Of a stretch of DNA of 64,000 nucleotides, positions 20,990 through 31,100 are shown in pieces. This DNA comes from Bedellia somnulentella (Eukaryota; Arthropoda; Insecta; Lepidoptera; Bedelliidae). Below the pieces are notes generated by a model. It was not told the DNA's origin. It was given only the letters and a program-made list of their open reading frames with translations, and ran no database searches. The translations under genes and the position numbers were made by a program. The DNA lies in assembly GCA_963576735.1 (NCBI GenBank), contig OY755187.1, forward strand, positions 2,108,001 to 2,172,000, given 5' to 3'. Position 1 is the stretch's first letter, and each line of letters starts with the position of its first letter.

Positions 20990-21680
20990 AACACAAATAT
21001 TTTTTGACCGACGACGTAGTACGCAAAAGGCACAACATCAAAATCTCTAAGTATAAATGCGGTTTTGTGGGTAAAATCTAAACGTGCAAAATGTAGTCAC
21101 GAGGCTAGCGCAAACTGGTTTTCACATAAAAACCACATGACCTTGACTCTCGCGGTCAAAATGAGGATAAAAAGTTGACCTTTGTTTCCGAAGTTTATTT
21201 ATTAGCAGAATCGGAAATTGGTTATTCGTTTTCCTGGCTGCTGGTTTACGCTGTATTTACGGTTTGCAATTTTAAGATGAAAATCTTCAAATTTTTTAAG
21301 ATTGCAGTTTTGGGGTTGGTGGCCGATAGGGTTAGAAACTCATGACGTCATTATTCGATATAAATAAAATATACGGATAGATTTTACACAGATCAAGATA
21401 GCCCATAACTGTATAACTTGTAATAGTATGTGATACTAACTCAACGGTATATTTAATATTTAATCCTGTGATTCACAAGCATTTATCTAATTTTTTTTTG
21501 TGTTTTTATATTAATTGTATTTATAAATTATAAAATATAAAATCCATTATTCCATTACATAGAATAAAATTTTAATAGTTGTTACACTTTCGTGATTATG
21601 AAATATCACAATCTTTTCCTGCATCTTCACGGAAAATCCGTTTGCATTTTTTGCATAATTGCATTGTGATACACGAGCAT
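20990..21680. other. Unassigned stretch with a small signal-peptide-like frame
   Basis: ATG at 21276 opens 22 codons, MKIFKFFKIAVLGLVADRV.., basic then hydrophobic like a secretion signal, then a stop. No donor that would extend it is clear. Otherwise unremarkable. Confidence 0.25.
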
Positions 21681-21683
21681 TAT

Positions 21684-21931
21684 ACATGGTACATACATAT
21701 ACTCACGGCTATATTTTCCTAGAAGGGGCAGGCAGAGCTAAGAAATTATAAATTCCTCAGGCACTTTTGGAAGTTGAGTGGGGAAAAGATGGTGGAATAA
21801 AGGTTTTTGGTGATGGGTCTCCAACCGCATCGCCCAAAAATCCAATAAAAAGCCCCGATACCCTTAGTCGCCTCTTACGACACCCGTGGGTAGAAATGGG
21901 TAGCGACATTTTAAGCAGGCACTACACGGCA
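21684..21931 (-). repeat. SINE-A, full length with 11-bp target duplication
   Basis: Flanked by ACGAGCATTAT at 21673-21683 and 21932-21942. Belongs to the subfamily with TACGACACCCGTGGGTAG. Confidence 0.9.
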
Positions 21932-22177
21932 ACGAGCATTATCTTTTGTTCTAAAGAATATCGTCTAGTCAACAAGTTAAATATCGAGTTAATTGTTGAT
22001 AAAGGTCCGAAAAATAAGTGCGATACCTCATTAGATTGGGAATGACGATTTGAAAAAAGTTTATAATTATTTGTTTAAATGAAATATTGAGTTATAGCTA
22101 TTTTCGCATTTCGTTTCAATGGATATTGAAGTCTCAACGGATATCTTGTTATTTAATTCTATAAAAAGATAATAAAC

Positions 22178-22307
22178 CGATTTCTGAATTGAGTATTCCA
22201 GCTGAGAACGACTTAAGTATCGTTTTTTCTCATTCATCAGTTAAGATTTCAATGCGACAGAACGATACTTAAGTCTTTCTCAGCTTGAATACTCAATTCA
22301 GAAATCG
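22178..22307. mobile_element. Short palindromic element
   Basis: CGATTTCTGAATTGAGTATT and CGACTTAAGTATCG at the left mirror CGATACTTAAGTC and AATACTCAATTCAGAAATCG at the right, about 45-bp arms and a 35-bp loop. No target duplication is clear. Confidence 0.7.
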
Positions 22308-22444
22308 GGCGAATATGTTATAGCTTTTGTTGAGCGGTGCGCATCCATGCTGTATCGGCCGGGTGAGGCCGTATTTTCAGCACTTAATTAAAAATATAAT
22401 TAATGAGGGTAGAGTTCCGGGAGTGTGGACTTTTTGTTGGAAAT

Positions 22445-22696
22445 ATATACATACATACATATACTCACGGCTATAAATCCCTAGAAAGGGTAGCCAGAGC
22501 TAGGGAATTAGGAATTCCTCAGCCACTTTTGGAAAGTTGTGTGGGAAAAAGATGGTAAAATAAAGGTTGTTGGTGATGGGTCTCCAACCGCATCGCCCAA
22601 AAATCCCTTAAAAGCCCCGATACCTTTAGTCGCCTCTTACGTACACCCACCGGAAGAAATGGGGTAGTGCTATTCTAAGCCGACACTACACAGCAG
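22445..22696 (-). repeat. SINE-A, full length with 12-bp target duplication
   Basis: Flanked by TTTGTTGGAAAT at 22433-22444 and 22697-22708. Confidence 0.9.
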
Positions 22697-22719
22697 TTTG
22701 TTGGAAATGTTCTCCTCTT

Positions 22720-22860
22720 TATAACATAACATAACATAAACGTTCACGCCGTTTATCCCCGAAGGGGTTGGCAGAGGTACCAATACTTCTGAACTCACAT
22801 GGCAAGCGCCATCTAGTTTCCAGAGAAGGTACCCACGTTTTGCTAAGACAGTGTACTAAC
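22720..22860 (-). repeat. SINE-B 3' part
   Basis: ATAACATAACATAAACGTTC tail and the CCCCGAAGGGGTTGGCAGAG hairpin, then about 100 bp of body; 5'-truncated. Confidence 0.8.
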
Positions 22861-22924
22861 TTTCTTTAAAGTACTTTGATAATATAGCGTATAATTTTCC
22901 CCCATATGTATACTTACCTATATT

Positions 22925-23012
22925 ACCTCATTGTAATTACGGATATACACCCAAAATATGGGTGCCCAGAGCAAAGAAACAAGGCTTAGCCACTTTTGGC
23001 ATATTTTAAAAC
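22925..23012 (-). repeat. Ancient SINE-A piece
   Basis: GGGTGCCCAGAGCAAAGAAA and CTTAGCCACTTTTGGC. A 5' tip of another lies at 23365-23400 (GATAGTGCTATTCTTAGCCG). Confidence 0.5.
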
Positions 23013-23575
23013 TGCTTTTGGTATTGTAATGGAAAAGTTGGTGCAATAAACACCGATTGAATAACAGTTTGGTACCAATCATGTAAACATACAGTTTATT
23101 ACAGACATCTCACAGAATTTAAATATGTTAATTAATTAATAAAAGTATATTTTAATGACTCAACACTATCACGTGTTTCTCGGATAACTAATAGAGTAAT
23201 TTCAATTAATTGATTGATAACAAATACTTTGCAATGTGCAATTATTATCTCACCATAATTATTTCACCATATTTTTGCTGTAGAGCTAAAAGTAGGTTTA
23301 GTTTAATTTCTTAATTTCTGGCGTCACGAATTTGAGTCACTGAAATTTAAATTCACAGAAGAACTACTACGATAGTGCTATTCTTAGCCGACATTTCAAC
23401 AATCCAGTAGAATTAGTTAAAGCTTCGAACTACCTTATCTTGTCTTGTAGGGATTTTGTCTTACGAGACGCTTATGGGATCATAATTCCGATTCTTAATT
23501 TTGACATACTTTTTTCCATGTTCCAAGATGGTTAAGGATTCTTAAAAATAACGAAGACACAAGAATAACATATAA

Positions 23576-24069
23576 TTCGGTATGCAAAGTTTTTTTTTGG
23601 TATTTATTAAATATTTTTATTCGATAGCAAACACGAAAATAAAAAACTGATTTGAATATTTTTCATTTAAAATGAGTAATTGCAAAGTTATGATTTTTTA
23701 AAGATTGTTCAACTTTTGTACTTAATGACGTCATCGATTGAAAATATCACGTAGCGACATGCAAATAAAGAGAAATGTTTAGTAAAAATGTTGCTAATTG
23801 CAAAATATTTCACGAATTTGTGATCCCAAATGAAATTATTACGATATTATACTAAACAAACCTATGATTTTCGATGTTTTATTAATAAACTGCAAGAACG
23901 AATGTCTTTGACATAAAGCTGAAGGTCAAATACTGTTACAGTTTTTTTGCTAAAATAACGGTCATCTTAGCTTTGTTTGATTTAATTTCAAGAAAATATG
24001 TTTTAAAAACATAATATCTCGAAATGGTTTCGTAATCAGCACCACTTATGTAAAACTTTGCATACCGAA
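23576..24069. mobile_element. MITE with TTCGGTATGCAAAGTTTT ends
   Basis: Terminal inverted repeats TTCGGTATGCAAAGTTTT at 23576 and its mirror ending at 24069, 494 bp, flanked by ATAA on each side (possible 4-bp duplication). Interior is AT-rich and non-coding. Confidence 0.6.
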
Positions 24070-24094
24070 ATAAATATAAATAAATATATTAATA

Positions 24095-24280
24095 TATAAA
24101 TATGCGTTGTAAATAGATAAGTTACTAACATAGTACGTAAGTTTTGTTTCTGTTACTAACATTAATATTATAATATGATTGTACTAACATAGTCGTAAGA
24201 TATTTTGTAACTAACACATATGGACCTCGTCCGAAATAAACGATTTTTATTTTTTATTTAATTTTTTATTTATTTATTCT
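24095..24280 (+). mobile_element. Non-LTR retrotransposon 3' UTR-like repeat
   Basis: TTACTAACAT occurs four times in 130 bp, then GGACCTCGTCCGAAATAAAC and a T/A-rich end. It resembles the 3' end of a repeat I know from moth genomes. Confidence 0.45.
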
Positions 24281-24394
24281 GCGTATTCCTGAAAATAAAT
24301 GCGGCAAAGCACAAAAGAAGAAGCTCCTGTACATCACGTGACATTTTGGCCCCTGGCTTTCATAATTTCCCCCTAGTTGCCTAGACAGTGTATA

Positions 24395-24475
24395 TAAACA
24401 TAACATAACAAAAACGTTCATGCCGAATATCCCCGAAGGGATTGGCAGAGGTACTAAAATACTACTATATGTTAC
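24395..24475 (-). repeat. SINE-B 3' end
   Basis: AAACATAACATAAC tail, CGTTCATGCCGAATATCCCC and GAAGGGATTGGCAGAGGTAC. Confidence 0.75.
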
Positions 24476-24756
24476 TGAAAAGCTCAAACTACGGTAAATC
24501 TTAAGATTTAAGTGTAAGTCTTAGAATTTACCGAAAAGAGTTGGTAAATGTAAGTATTTCTGGAAAGACGACACTTTTTTCGAGCTTTCACCATTCGAAC
24601 TCAGTTTTTTAGATGTTGGTTTTAGGAATAAAGCAACAACCAAAATATTTATAGAGAGTTCACATCATCAAGTATCACTCAGTCACGTGGGCTTGCTTTC
24701 CTCTTGATGTTGTTCCATATCTTCAAATTATCGTATCAACTCTTAATTTATAAAGT

Positions 24757-24907
24757 TGAAGTATGAAGAATAAAAGAGCATGTATGAAAAGATTGATGGA
24801 TGTAAACGAAGCTAGAGAGGTTTGTCAGGATCGTACGAAGTGGCGATCGATAGTCTCTGCCTACCCCAATGGGAATTAATGGCGTGAGTATATGTATGTA
24901 TGTATGT
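24757..24907 (+). mobile_element. RTE-type LINE 3' end, TATG-tailed subfamily
   Basis: GAATAAAAGAGCATGTATGA, GAGAGGTTTGTCAGGATCG and CTCTGCCTACCCCAATGGGA, then GGCGTGAGTATATGTATGTA. This subfamily has the same tail as SINE-A, unlike the TAAG-tailed copy at 43669. Confidence 0.85.
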
Positions 24908-25160
24908 CAGTATATAGATGTATATATGTATTCTATAATTGATACTTCAGTAGCCTCATTTGCAGTTATTAAGTGATTACCTCATTAAAATACACTTCGA
25001 AATTAGCTCCGTGTAGAATGTCATTCTATACTTAAAATGAATAATATAACTTTATTACTCTGCGAGCAAGTTATGTGAATACCATTGGTATGTTGTTAAT
25101 AACTTCATTTCAATACCTGTATAAAGAAGATGGTTTAAAGATGTTATGCAATATGGTTTT

Positions 25161-25389
25161 GCCGTGTAGTGCCGGCTTAGAATGTCACTACCCCTGTCTA
25201 CCCATGTGTGTCGTAAGAGGCGACCAAGGGTTGGGAGTTTTTTTAAGTGTTATTTGAACCATCACCAACGATACTTTATTTCTACCATCTTATCCCCTAT
25301 CAACTTCCAAATGTGGCTGAGGAGTTACCAGCTCTGAAGCTCTGGCTACCCCTTTTTTGGGATTTATGTAAGTGAGTATATGTATGTAC
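25161..25389 (+). repeat. SINE-A copy
   Basis: GCCGTGTAGTGCCGGCTTAG to GTGAGTATATGTATGTA. Variant with CTATCAACTTCCAAATGTGG. Confidence 0.85.
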
Positions 25390-25423
25390 TCGTATAGATT
25401 CTGATATTATTTCCCTACACTAC

Positions 25424-25881
25424 GCTGTGTAGAGTCGGATAAGAAAATCACATATAGTCATACATACTTATACTCACGGCTATAAATCCCTAGATGGGGT
25501 AGCCAGAGCTAAGGATTGAGAAATTCCTCAGCCACCTTTGGAAAGTTGAGTGGGGAAAAGATGGTAAAACAAAGGTTGTTGGTGATGGGTCTCCAACCGC
25601 ATCGCCCAATAATCCCTTTAAAGCCCCAATACCGTTAGTCGCCTCTTACGTACACCCACCGGAAGAAATGGGGTAGTGCTATTCTAAGCCGACACTACAC
25701 CGCTAAGAAAATCACCTACGAAGTAAGAGACGACTTAGCGTTTTAGAGCTTCTAAGTGATTTTTGGACGATGTATTGGAAGATCTAACACCACATCCTTT
25801 ATGATATAATCATGTCCCTACTCGACTTCCAAAAGCAGCCGAGGAATTTGTAATTGTGAGCGTCTGGCTACCCTTTTTTGA
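25424..25881 (+). repeat. Old SINE-A split by a younger one
   Basis: GCTGTGTAGAGTCGGAT at 25424 continues at 25716 with ACGAAGTAAGAGACGACTTA and ends near CGTCTGGCTACCC. Confidence 0.75.
25452..25703 (-). repeat. SINE-A with 12-bp target duplication, inside SINE-A
   Basis: Flanked by TAAGAAAATCAC at 25440-25451 and 25704-25715. Confidence 0.9.
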
Positions 25882-25895
25882 TATACAAATAGTAT

Positions 25896-26022
25896 AAAGG
25901 TTGTCTGGAAGAGATCGCTTTTAGCGATAAGACCGCCAATTGTACCTCACTGTAAACTGTTTGATCATATTATTATTTTTGTAAATTTGTGTTTGATGTG
26001 CAATAAAGAGTTATTCTATTCT
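25896..26022 (+). mobile_element. Non-LTR retrotransposon 3' end
   Basis: Same family as 2975-3080: AAAGGTTGTCTGGAAGAGAT, TTTTAGCGATAAGACCGCC and GTGCAATAAAGAGTT. Confidence 0.6.
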
Positions 26023-26134
26023 ATAAAAAAATATTACCAGATTACGCGATGTGCCTTTAAAGATTCGAAGTTATGATAATTTTAGAAAGAGGTGAGGTGA
26101 GTGAGGCATGCGAGACAACTGAGGGACTTGTGTT

Positions 26135-26255
26135 GTAGTTCTTTAAGTGATTATTGGGCTAATGGGAAGGAGATGGAGACACATCATCCATCTTCTTTTA
26201 TTTTACAATATTTTTCCCACCGTCCTTCCAAATGTGGCTGAGGCATTTCTATATT
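26135..26255 (+). repeat. Ancient SINE-A piece
   Basis: TTCTTTAAGTGATTATTGGG and CTTCCAAATGTGGCTGAGGC, heavily diverged. Confidence 0.55.
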
Positions 26256-26766
26256 TTTACTTTTAACTACACAGAAATATGATTATAAAATGTTTAAACT
26301 TATATGTTAGGTTTTTTTTACAGGCAGTTACACATTTAATATGTTGTTATACGAATAGGGACGTATTTGGGTTGATATTATGTTTTTTTTATTTGTTATA
26401 CGATTGCCTTCTGATTTCTTCTGAAGGGAAAAGGTTGAAAATATTTGTTTAAAAGTGTTTTTCTGTAATGAAAAGGCTGCGAAACTCAAAATCAATTTAA
26501 AAAAATCTTTCACAAAAGGATAGCTAAAAACGTATAAAGAAACACAGGGTAAATCATATAACATCACGTCTTATAGGGGTGAGCAGAGCAGTGATCGAAT
26601 AACACTACCCGTGGTGCAAGGCCGGGCTACAAATGTTGTAATGAAAAAAAACTTTATACCTTACAATAATGTAAATTCAAAGTGTTTCCAAATTAAATTA
26701 TTTAAATAATGTAATGTCTATTAGTTTTTGAAGATAAACATTCAATAACCAAGTATAGTGCAAACC

Positions 26767-26820
26767 ATGTGCAAACATATTAGTTTTAGAGCGGATCTTG
26801 TATTGGGTGAAGGCGCGAAG
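26767..26820 (+). CDS. Weak candidate first coding exon
   Basis: ATG in fair context opens 18 codons, MCKHISFRADLVLGEGAK, ending exactly at a donor (AAG then GTAAGG). No continuing exon was found downstream before the antisense gene, so this may be chance. Confidence 0.2.
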
Positions 26821-26829
26821 GTAAGGTTC

Positions 26830-27850
26830 TTCAAATTGACATTTTATTTACTACCTTCAAGGTTGCAGAGAAATAAAAGGTTGCAATATTCTACAAAATA
26901 AAATTTTTGTATCTTTAAAATATTTGAAGGAGATCCGGTTAGCAAAAAAAGTAATAAGAAGGCAATACTGTCCAATATTCACCCACCTGGCACAAAGTTT
27001 AAAATGTAATTAAATATATTCAACTTACCAGTTATAAATTTCCATGAAATAATAAACAGGAGTGAATCCAATTGGTTGCGGCTAGCTCAAAACCGAAAAC
27101 ATAACAAATCAAGTAATTTCTTCGTTTATTCACAAGCACAACACTAAACCGGGAATATAATATTTACGGATCGTAAATATGAGTCCAATGGGAATAGTTT
27201 TACACTTTTTATTTCTTTTTCTGAAGAACCAGCGTTATTTGAATCGGTAAATAACTTACGCGATCATTGACTCTTTACGGAATGCACACCTTACTCCAAC
27301 GGTAACAATTTTAAAACTGCTCCGCACTCGCGCGCTTTGCTTTTGATTGTAAAATATTGTGCTTACTATGACGACATTTAACTTGATTTTAACTTAGTAA
27401 ACGATTGATCTATGATGGAGCTATTTAAAATTTCTAGTGTTATTGTATTATTTTAGGTGTTTTATTAAATATATTTCGATGAAAATGTAATAAATTATTG
27501 TTATTTGATATTTTATAGCGCCATCTGTTAGCAAAAGTCAGTTCTAAGTATAGCGCCATCTCGTTTTCAACACTAGCACTACCAAGTGTGTTAGGTTAAT
27601 TTTGTTGGTCCAATTATGTCTCAAACATGGTGGTTTAGTAAAATCATAGTGTCTTATTTAACGTATACACTTAGTTTTGGCTGTTTGCGTTAGATGACGC
27701 TACTATTAAGAATAAATAAAGTATGTCCTAAAAAAATTATAACAAAAACTGCATTCATATAAACCTTTATTAGTTATCTTTGAAAATGGCGATTGAAAAT
27801 ATGTCCAGATTTATTTTATATTTGTGTATAAAATTGAATTACATAATATT
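26830..27850. other. Intergenic stretch downstream of the secreted-protein gene
   Basis: AT-rich with two TAGCGCCATCT words at about 27518 and 27554 and a GC-richer patch near 27320. No gene or known repeat supported. Confidence 0.3.
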
Positions 27851-27853
27851 TCA

Positions 27854-27859
27854 TTTATT
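27854..27859 (-). terminator. AATAAA polyadenylation signal
   Basis: AATAAA on the minus strand about 32 bp after the TAA of the secreted-protein gene. Confidence 0.7.
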
Positions 27860-27891
27860 ACAATATCATTTAAAAACTCTCTACTCTAACT

Positions 27892-28159
27892 TTAAACAAG
27901 TCCTTTATTATTGATAGGTATACCACTTCCAATGGCCGGTGTTCCTCCGATTATACTAAATAAAGGTATATAATGTAAAATGCCTCCTTCATCAAATGAT
28001 TCCATGTAAGTAGGCCATCCATGGGGCCCATAATTTTGGCCATGATAGTTCCATGATTCTGAGCCTTCGAATGCTTCGGCGTTGTTAGCTATGGGCGGCG
28101 ATGGGGTTAGTACAACTGACTCTTGGGTTTTCACTTCTAAATTCTGCAATGTTTCTTCC
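27892..28159 (-). CDS. Exon 4 (last) of the secreted-protein gene
   Basis: Acceptor TTTTTCACAG then GGAAGAAACA; the first base completes the serine codon begun in exon 3. 88 codons to TAA. Encodes EETLQNLEVKTQESV to IPINNKGLV. Confidence 0.85.
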
Positions 28160-31100
28160 CTGTGAAAAAGATCTGTTATTTATTCCGTCTTTTGGTGCTC
28201 GGTGGGAGTACCACCGCTTCTCAAGCAAGAGACTGTGTTGGTTAATGAACGATGAGGGATAACATCGTGAGGAAACTCATATGGCTAAGCTTTACTTAGA
28301 CATGTACCCGAATAAAGTAGCGATAGAACGTGAATACTCAGTCCATGGATATTTTGAATTCAAGGTGAACTGCATGTGATGTTCATACCTCAGCCATCCA
28401 TTCGGGGACATACAGCGTAAACTTGGAGTTATAGATTTAGGCAAATGAAGATAATAATAAATACGATAGGCATCAATTACAAAGCTTTATGAATTACAAC
28501 GGCGGATGGAGGTTTTTTTTTGTGTGGCCACAAAAAACAAATGTTTTTTCTCATTTTTGATCAGAAAAAAAGAAATTCCTAAAAAAGAAGTGTAAGTATG
28601 GATGTATGGATGTATGGATCTTTGTTACTCTTTCACGTAAAAACTACTGAATGGATTTGAATGAAACTTTACCACAATATAGCTTATACATCAAAATTAC
28701 ACATAGGCTATAGCTTATACATCAGAATAACACATAGGCTACAATTGTTGAGGTTTTATTTAATTAGCCTTAAGCTTTGTCATAAGCAAATTTGACAGTA
28801 CGAAGTCTGTCGGGTCAGCTAGTACAATATATTTTATGGGGTCATTTCACATTCACATTTCACACTCATTCTTCCAAAATTCGGAGTTTAGACATTTTAT
28901 TTCTTACTGTGGTTTTATAGGTAAAAATACTGTTGTGGTTATATTTAAATACTTACGACACATCTCTCTTGATTCGATTTTTCAACGGCGTATCACAATT
29001 ACATAAGCCTTCTTTATCTTTCAATTCCTTGCCATTATCATCTGTAAAATACTCCCGAACTATTGTATGTTCTATAACCTCCTTAATTTTACCTTCTTTG
29101 ACGAATCGAATGGGACCATCATGAGTGTAATTAATAAGCCTATGATATGGAGGTATAATATGTGATATTTGACGGGTGTGGTCGATTTGTTTGTTATATT
29201 GGGGTATTATGGGCGATATAGGATAGGTATGATTGGTCACTTGTATGGCATCACGTTGAGATCTTGTTGCGTTGTAATGGTCAGTTGCGTTACCAGTTGG
29301 GTAGTCTTCAGATTTTATTTCCTTTATGCTGGAAAGAAAAGTGAATATTTACTTATATACTTGAATTCATATATACTCAGAACAGCAGAATAAGATACAT
29401 ACATAAACTCTCGGCCAATAATCCGAAAATGAGGTAGCCTAGGCTTTTGACCTAGAAACTCGTCAGCCACATTTGGAAGTTGATACGGGAGAATTTGGTA
29501 TAAATAAAGAATTATTGGTGATGGGTCTCAAACCGCGCTGCCTAAAACCACTTAAAAAGCCCCAAACCCTTAGTCACTAATGATGGGTCTTCAGCCGCGT
29601 CGCCCAACAATAACTTAAAAAGCCCCTAAGTGGTTAGTGCGATTCTAAGCCTGAATTCCACGGCCAAAAATCCCAAAAAAGGCTAGCCAGAGCTTTAGAG
29701 CTAGAAACTCCTCAGCCACATTTGGAAGTTGATAGGGGAGAAGATGGTAGAAAAATATTTGTTGATTATTTTAAATACAAAAATAAAATAGCTATGTAAT
29801 AAAATTTAGCTGTGTAGTGTCGGCTTAGAATAGCACTACCCCATTTCTTCCGGTGGGTGTACGTAAGAGGCGACTAACGGTATTGGGGCTATTAAGGGAT
29901 TTTTGGGCAATGCGGTTGGAAACCCATCACCAACAACCTTTATTTTACCATCTTTTCCCCATTCAATTTCCAAAAACGGCTGAGAAATTTCTAATTCCTT
30001 AGCTCTGGTTACCCCTTCCACGGATTTATAGCCGTGAGTATATGTATGTATGTATGTACAAAAATATAAAGGCCTTTACTCCAACCCAAAATTTATAAAA
30101 ACAGGTATTACTGTATCGGTGGATGCACAAAGTATTCCCAAAATAAGCAAAAATCATTATTTAAGGGGGACCCATACAACTGACTTGTGCTTTTTCGTTT
30201 TTATAGATAATGCTGGCCAAATTCCTTTTCATTATTTCTTTGGTGTTTCTTTTAATATAAGTATTACGTGACGAATCATAACTTACCTTATGAAAAAGCA
30301 GATGGATAATATCTGTAAAAAATTAAACAAATGTAAATAAAACAAGTAACTTATGCCGTGTAGTGCCGGCTTAGAATGTCGCTACCCCTTTCTACCAACG
30401 GGTGCCGTAAGAGGCGACTAAGGGTATTGGGGCTTTTTATTGGATTTTTGGGCGATGCGGTTGGAGACCCATCACCAAAAACCTTTATTTTTACTAGTAT
30501 AGTATTATATTATCTGTGTTTTTGAGCGTTTTTCAAAAAAAATGGCACCCCGAAAATGAGTTGTCCACCAACTTTGATAATTAATATCTCAGCAACCTTT
30601 TCACATTTCACTATTTAGATAAATATTTCTAAAAGAAAAAGCATTAATTATTATAATTAAATATAATACGTTTCTAAAGATATATCTGTTATAATAAAAT
30701 ATTGGCAAAAATGTATTAAAGGTACACGCAAATTTATATGTCCACCTAACATTCTGTCATGTTTACAGCGCATTAAAATGACCCAAAAATAATTTTAAAT
30801 ATAATGTATGGTTTTCAGTCTAAACAAAACTGTTTCGTTTTTTATTTCTTAGTAAATATTATATGTGTTAATAGTTATTGAATTAATAAACTGAGTTTAA
30901 AGTTTGTCCTTTAAAACTGGAATGGCGGAATTTCCGGCTAAGTAACGATCAAAATTGGCAATACAAATAAAAGGAAGACGGGTAAAAAACTTCTATTGGT
31001 TATTGTTTTTTAGCTATGGTAACATTGATTCTATTTTGAATCGTCCCGCAATCTTGTTCCGGCTTGTTTTGCCGCATTTCGTTACGTTGTTTGTTGGGGT